Of a DNA stretch of 64,000 bases, positions 24,901 through 64,000 are shown one piece after another. Below the pieces are notes generated by a model. That model was not told the DNA's origin and did not search any database. It saw nothing but the letters and a program-made list of their open reading frames with translations. Numbering within the stretch: the stretch's first letter is position 1; each line of letters opens with the position of its first letter. This stretch comes from Certhia americana (taxonomy: Eukaryota > Chordata > Aves > Passeriformes > Certhiidae): assembly GCA_018697195.1 (NCBI GenBank), contig CM031864.1:17964596-18028595 (forward strand), read 5' to 3'. The position numbers were made by a program, and so were the translations under genes.

Positions 24901-25540
24901 TTTGAAATTCAGTGGAGATCAACAGATGTTAATGAGAACAGAATTGGGCCTTGGACTACAGAAAGTTACCATTCCTAACAGTGATGGAGGTCTGATGAAT
25001 ACAAATTAGGCAGAGAAACAGGAAGGACACTGCTTTAATGCTTAAAATGTTGTCATTGTAAGAGTTGTGGAAGCAAATATGAAGGTTTTGTTTGTGATAA
25101 TAAGGCACTGTTCACCTTTTTGGCTAAAGGTTATTAACAGTAGAAATTGATCTGGCTGACCTTGATTTTTTTATTTACCTATACTAGGACAAGGTTATTT
25201 TGATCAATAGAGAGATAAATGCAAATGCTGTCACCAGAAATATTTTAAATTTCCTTGGCCAAAACAGGTGGGGACCTGGATCAGTTTCACTATCATGACT
25301 CAGTGTGTTCCAGGTGAGTAATGTTTTGGTACTTTAACCTGAAGTGATGTCAGCAGCAAGAGCATGCTTTTAATCTGATAATTAAATGTATCTTTTTTTC
25401 CCTTCCTTCCAGTGGGACTGTTCACCTTGCTTTGCTTCATTCAGATGACAATCTGGGCAAAGGATAAACACTGCACCTACTTACGAGAATTCAAGGATTA
25501 TCCAAGTCATAGAATGCCAATTATTCCCTTTTTGTTGTAA
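12923..25540 (+). CDS. TECR-family very-long-chain enoyl-CoA reductase (exons 2-13, 5' end missing)
   Basis: TECR reduces trans-2-enoyl-CoA to acyl-CoA, the last step of the ER fatty-acid elongation cycle, and also acts on sphingosine-derived trans-2-hexadecenoyl-CoA. Twelve GT-AG exons with matching phases give 912 nt (303 residues plus stop), exactly the human TECR length without its first five residues. In order: an N-terminal ubiquitin-like part with [10 protein letters not shown] and [17 protein letters not shown]; membrane segments starting at [48 protein letters not shown]; the SCPNYTYE motif, whose Tyr probably corresponds to the catalytic Tyr256 of yeast Tsc13; and the C-terminus RMPIIPFLL. 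These segments match TECR better than TECRL, yet differences are scattered, so it is a third, TECR-like paralogue (possibly the gene called tecrl2 in fish). No frameshift or stop was found. Exon 1 is unplaced. Confidence 0.9.
13468..13519 (+). CDS. TECR-like exon 3
   Basis: 52 nt between TGCCTAG and GTGAGT. Encodes [17 protein letters not shown] plus one base of the next Tyr codon; part of the ubiquitin-like N-terminal domain. Confidence 0.93.
13696..13722. repeat. Poly-T run
   Basis: 27 consecutive T residues in TECR-like intron 3. Slippage may affect the assembled length. Confidence 0.97.
13869..13913 (+). CDS. TECR-like exon 4
   Basis: 45 nt between CTTGCAG and GTAAGT. Encodes (Y)[14 protein letters not shown]; the WYPARQS.(K/R)LDP pattern is diagnostic of TECR. 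Confidence 0.95.
15221..15324 (+). CDS. TECR-like exon 5
   Basis: 104 nt between TTCTCAG and GTGAGC. Contains [19 protein letters not shown] and [15 protein letters not shown], the end of the ubiquitin-like domain. Confidence 0.95.
17377..17492 (+). CDS. TECR-like exon 6, first membrane segment
   Basis: 116 nt between TTTGCAG and GTAAGT. Encodes the hydrophobic [18 protein letters not shown] and then [17 protein letters not shown]. Confidence 0.95.
17602..17707 (+). CDS. TECR-like exon 7
   Basis: 106 nt between TTTCTAG and GTAAAT. Encodes [19 protein letters not shown] and [15 protein letters not shown], almost as in TECR. Confidence 0.95.
17708..22090 (+). other. TECR-like intron 7
   Basis: The largest intron between coding exons, 4.4 kb. 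It has an A run at 18061-18083 and a T run near 20453-20469. No exon or known transposon was recognised. Confidence 0.6.
18061..18083. repeat. Poly-A run
   Basis: About 23 consecutive A residues in TECR-like intron 7. No recognisable transposon was seen next to it. Confidence 0.95.
22091..22163 (+). CDS. TECR-like exon 8
   Basis: 73 nt between TTTTCAG and GTAAGT. Encodes [20 protein letters not shown] and YTPP, a membrane segment with the conserved NHPLYTPP end. Confidence 0.95.
22255..22298 (+). CDS. TECR-like exon 9
   Basis: 44 nt between TTAATAG and GTAGGT. Encodes (S)[14 protein letters not shown]. It is only 91 bp from exon 8. Confidence 0.9.
23653..23710 (+). CDS. TECR-like exon 10
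   Basis: 58 nt between TTGCAG and GTAAAA. Encodes [19 protein letters not shown], close to the QLGNFSIHMALRDLR segment of TECR. Confidence 0.93.
24195..24283 (+). CDS. TECR-like exon 11, catalytic motif
   Basis: 89 nt between ATCTATAG and GTATGT. Encodes [18 protein letters not shown] and VSCPNYTYE. The Tyr of this last motif is the likely catalytic residue by comparison with yeast Tsc13. Confidence 0.95.
25268..25313 (+). CDS. TECR-like exon 12
   Basis: 46 nt between AAAACAG and GTGAGT. Encodes [15 protein letters not shown]. Confidence 0.94.
25413..25540 (+). CDS. TECR-like exon 13 with stop
   Basis: 128 nt after a TTCCAG acceptor. Encodes [20 protein letters not shown], then [20 protein letters not shown] and TAA at 25538-25540. 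The C-terminus is at the usual TECR position. Confidence 0.96.
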
Positions 25541-26687
25541 GAAAAGAAGGCTCAATTTGTATATTGCACAGAACTTCAAGAAAAACCTCATAGATGTCCT
25601 TCCAAATAAATGAAGTATTTAAAAGGATTTTGGTGCATGTTGAATCTCCAGTGCTAAAGGAAATTGTATACACTTGGAAGCTACTCTTCCTTACATTCAA
25701 GAATTCTCAACTCAGAAGCACCTCAGAAAAAATAAGGCTTCATTGCACAGCTGCAAAAAAAAAGCCTCTGCAGTTCACTGTAACCTGACTTAGATTTTTC
25801 TGTACTCGTCTGTTTGGATTGATGGATCAGAGACCCTGAGATGTCTGTGCTGAAAAGCAGCTTCTAGCAGTGGCATTCTGCAAGACAGAAGTACACTGGG
25901 CCAAGGACACACCAGCCAGCTACCAAGAGCTCAGTTCAGCCAGCACAGCCAGCTGACCTCAGGACAGTTGCATGATCTGCCTTCTTTGACTTGAAGAGAG
26001 TGTGCTGCCTGGAAGCAGGTGCTTTGTAACAGATAATATTACCAAAGAATATGAATGGTTCCTGGAATAAAGAAATAGGCAATATCTCAAAAACCTGATT
26101 TGGGTCTAACCCCTAATTTGCCAAAAGAATCTGAAATAAGAAGTATTTGTAATATTTGTGAATGTAATATCCTGTGCTGGGTTTTTTTTTTTTTTGTTTT
26201 GTTTTGTTTTTGGTCTTCATTAGTAAATTACATACTAGTAAATAAGATTCAGAAGCAAGCTAACCTATGCCACATCTTTGATACCTAGCCTGTTTTGATA
26301 TAACATCTCCTTAGGATACTAATTTACCTTTTACCCAGCATTTTACATCAGGCTTCTCTAACTAGTTTTTAATACACTTTGTAAATACATGAAGCAACTG
26401 CTAGTCCTCAGAATACTCTTCCTATTTTTGGAGCCAGGGAGAAAAATCAGCTTCATTTTGGACTTCCTGTGTTTTCTTTGTCACAGGATGTTCTGTGTGA
26501 CTTAGTTGGGTTTTGTGTAAATCTAGTAAAAAAAAGGTTATTGAAATCTATCTGAATGACGTTTTAAAGAAGCTATTTTAGAATATGAAGAGAATGAAGA
26601 GATACTGTTTTGTTTAGTAATTAATTTATTTATCTATAATAGATGTATAGAAAGACTTTTGGAACTATTTGTAAGGGTGAAATATAC

Positions 26688-26693
26688 AATAAA
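26688..26693 (+). terminator. Distal polyadenylation signal of the TECR-like gene
   Basis: AATAAA about 1.15 kb after the stop codon. Other AATAAA hexamers occur at 25605-25610 and 26066-26071, so alternative 3' ends are possible. Which one is used cannot be told from sequence. Confidence 0.5.
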
Positions 26694-26699
26694 TTCTAT

Positions 26700-27720
26700 T
26701 TTAAAACCAGTTGAAATAATTATGGCAAAAAGAGAAGGCTACAGCTGGTTGCTGTAGTTTTGTAATATTTTGTACAGTACAAAGCAAAAGTGTCCTTATA
26801 AAAAAAACCTACATCAATTGAAGAAAAATATCTTTCAAAGCATAAAACATGACCCAGATTAATTCTGCATAACATATCTTAGACAAGATTTCTTAGAAAT
26901 TATTAGATCTGATAGATAATTGAAGCAATACATCATTATGAATTTGTTTTCAGTATTGTTTTTCCACTAGTTAACTGTGAACCAGAAAAAAGAGCTAAAT
27001 GTCAAACGATTTCCCACTGAGTGCAGTGTGGAGTACAAGCAGGATGAAATTTTCCATCTGAGGAGGTAGAAAGCACATACTCTATTCCCACTTTACACCC
27101 ACTTAATGTCCAGTCACAGGAAAGAAGAAAAATTTGGTCTTGTTTAGAGACCTTTCTAAACCAGACCAAATTTTCTAAACAAGACCTTTTTCTTCAAAGA
27201 GCTCTTTCTATGTCTCTGCAAGAAAACAAAACTTTTGGCAGATTTGGACATTCTCTCCTTCTTTTAATCTCCATTTTGACATTTGGCCTCTATTTGAGGC
27301 AACTTGAAGATGGGTATGAGATCATTTTAATTAATTTTTTTTAAAAGCAAGTTTCTTGTCTGGGTCTGAGCTCTGAATTAATTCTTTTCATTCTTGCTGA
27401 GACAACCGTCTGTTTTCATTGGCAGCCTGGTGAGACAGTGAAGCAACCTCCCAGGACTAGCCCCATCAGCCAGCACTTGTTCTGACCTTGATACTCCTGT
27501 GCACTGAGCATGGCAGGAATCTGCTTCTAAGCTGAGCAATGCTCTCAGCCTTGAGACCTGTCTGCTGACTCGTAGCAGTTGACATAAGGGTTAAACAAGA
27601 AAAACCTGCCAGCCTGAAAGTACCAGATAGAGAATCCCTCTTTGATGTTATTTACATGTCAACACAACAAGGAGGAATGAAACTTCTCTTCTTGGATCTT
27701 GTAATGGACTTTATGTTAGA
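26700..27720. other. Convergent intergenic interval, TECR-like and ABCA4
   Basis: About 1 kb between the distal TECR-like polyadenylation signal and the first ABCA4 one. It has no coding similarity but holds a compact set of overlapping inverted repeats at 27130-27186. Confidence 0.6.
27130..27186. repeat. Nested inverted repeats between convergent 3' ends
   Basis: Three perfect complementary pairs share the same arms. AAATTTGGTCT (27130-27140) pairs with 27163-27173. GGTCTTGTTTAGA (27136-27148) pairs with 27174-27186. GTTTAGA (27142-27148) pairs with 27155-27161. They can form mutually exclusive hairpins on either strand. Confidence 0.85.
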
Positions 27721-27727
27721 GGAAGAT

Positions 27728-27785
27728 TTTATTCTATAGCAAGGACCTGCCCTTCCTTTGACACTGTCAGCGTGTTGTGTTTATT
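27728..27785 (-). terminator. ABCA4: Candidate polyadenylation signals of ABCA4
   Basis: Two AATAAA hexamers on the minus strand, at 27785-27780 and 27733-27728, lie about 180 and 235 bp after the ABCA4 stop. A short 3' UTR is inferred. Confidence 0.5.
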
Positions 27786-27965
27786 GGTAGAGCAGGAGAA
27801 GGTGGCTGTTGCTAGGGCTATTGTTGTTGAGAGCACAATGCTCAGAAAGGTGCAAAAAATCAGTGTAATACTGAGTGTGCAAACCTTTGTTTTACCCTTG
27901 CTCTGCTCTGGTATGGCACACGTTTGCACTGTGCACACACTAAGCCTGGAGGCTGCAGGAGCAGG

Positions 27966-63056
<35,091 letters not shown>

Positions 63057-64000
63057 CTGGAATGAAGGAGAAATGACATTCAGCCCTGACAGGCAGACAC
63101 TTTGTTAAGAAAACCCCCTAAACAAACAAGCAAACAAAAACCACCACAAGAGCAACAAAACAAAAAACCCCAAAACAAATCCCCCTCTCCCCTCCCTGAC
63201 ATTTAGGGACTGGACTTTAAAACTTGCATAACAAATGACATAGGAAAAGTTGTTTCCCTCTTATGTTGGCCTGTAATGTTTAATTATCTGCAATTCTAAG
63301 CAGTATTTAGCCATAATAGACTGATTTCAACCTTGCCTGTACTCTCTTTAACTACTAGGCAACCTTCCCAGATTGGTTTTTTCCTTTATTAAGTCTGTTC
63401 AGAAAATACTATAGGTACATCTAGAAGTTTGCAGTGTACATCTCTGACTATGTAGGTGAAACAAAATTATTTCCTGAGTGTATGAGGCAGGGCCACTATG
63501 AGTAACATGACAGAAAGTACACAAGATGATCAGGATATGGAAAACCACAACTGCTTCCTCTGTCATGTGTCTTAGCTGATTCTAACACAACAAACTAATA
63601 AACCAGTAGTTTATCCTTAGTTTATATAACTTCATACACTTAGTTACAGCTTTGGAAGTGTTTTGTTTTCTTTTTCCTTGTATTTCCTAGTGCAAGAAGA
63701 GGCGACAGTTCCTTAACCTATGCTGTCAGAATGCTTGGTAAAAATGGGGAGACTGGGTTGAAACACCCAATCTCTTTCCTGACTCATTGGACATCATAAG
63801 AACAGCCTGAAAAATTTTGTAAGATCATGGTTCCATCTCAAAAATAGCAAGAGGTTCCCAGCTCCCCTGACTTTTGAAGTATCTTACCTAAAATGGAAGA
63901 AACCAACAAGGAAGCACTGCATGGAGAATGTCTACAACTTTAGATGAAAGGTATTTCTCAGAGCTTTGGCACTGGGGTTCAATTCCTAACTCTTTGGTTG
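63057..64000 (-). other. ABCA4: ABCA4 intron 15 (left part)
   Basis: Upstream of exon 16 in transcript sense. No exon 15 coding sequence was found before the window edge. Confidence 0.6.
63103..63180. repeat. A/C-rich low-complexity tract
   Basis: Runs of AAACAAACAAGCAAACAAAA and CAACAAAACAAAAAACCCC just upstream of ABCA4 exon 16 (transcript sense). Confidence 0.85.

Larger units (their letters stand above)
22299..25267 (+). other. TECR-like introns 9-11 (excluding exons 10 and 11)
   Basis: Intronic sequence. The open frame running from exon 10 into the following intron (to about 24117) is a chance read-through, because the exon 10 donor and the phase of exon 11 are both clear. Confidence 0.6.

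Overview
This is a vertebrate nuclear window, almost certainly from a bird. Genes are split into short exons with GT-AG introns, two CpG islands are present, and the interspersed repeats are avian-type CR1 LINE fragments plus two endogenous-retrovirus LTRs of bird type. No prokaryotic gene, tRNA, rRNA or CRISPR array was seen.

Layout. (1) At 799-922 on the minus strand lies the first coding exon of GCLM (glutamate-cysteine ligase modifier subunit), with its CpG-island promoter to the right (about 560-1810) and a GC-rich minisatellite inside that island. The rest of GCLM is off the left edge. (2) A second CpG island (3240-4380) is a plausible promoter for the next gene. (3) At 12923-25540 on the plus strand, twelve exons encode 303 residues of a TECR-family enoyl-CoA reductase, collinear with TECR (308 residues in human) except for the first few residues, whose exon I could not place with confidence. 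It resembles TECR more than TECRL. (4) At 63056-27966 on the minus strand lie 34 consecutive exons of ABCA4, the photoreceptor retinoid-phospholipid transporter, corresponding to human exons 16 to 49. They cover the end of membrane domain 1, NBD1, the second exocytoplasmic domain, membrane domain 2, NBD2 and the C-terminus. The 5' exons lie beyond 64000.

The TECR-like gene and ABCA4 converge tail to tail, with about 1 kb between their apparent polyadenylation signals. The order GCLM - ABCA4 matches human 1p22 as I remember it, but I know of no TECR-family gene there, so this looks like an extra paralogue kept in birds and lost or moved in mammals. A very-long-chain fatty acid reductase beside the transporter of photoreceptor retinylidene-phospholipid is suggestive, but a functional link is only a hypothesis.

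Points that stand out: two compensating frame changes in GCLM exon 1; an expanded Lys/Glu-rich linker in ABCA4 exon 18; an LTR ending 13 bp from the ABCA4 exon 38 splice donor; a nested inverted-repeat cluster between the convergent 3' ends; and a reading frame that stays open past the usual end of ABCA4 exon 49. Human exon sizes quoted are from memory and were used only as a cross-check; boundaries come from splice sites and reading phase.
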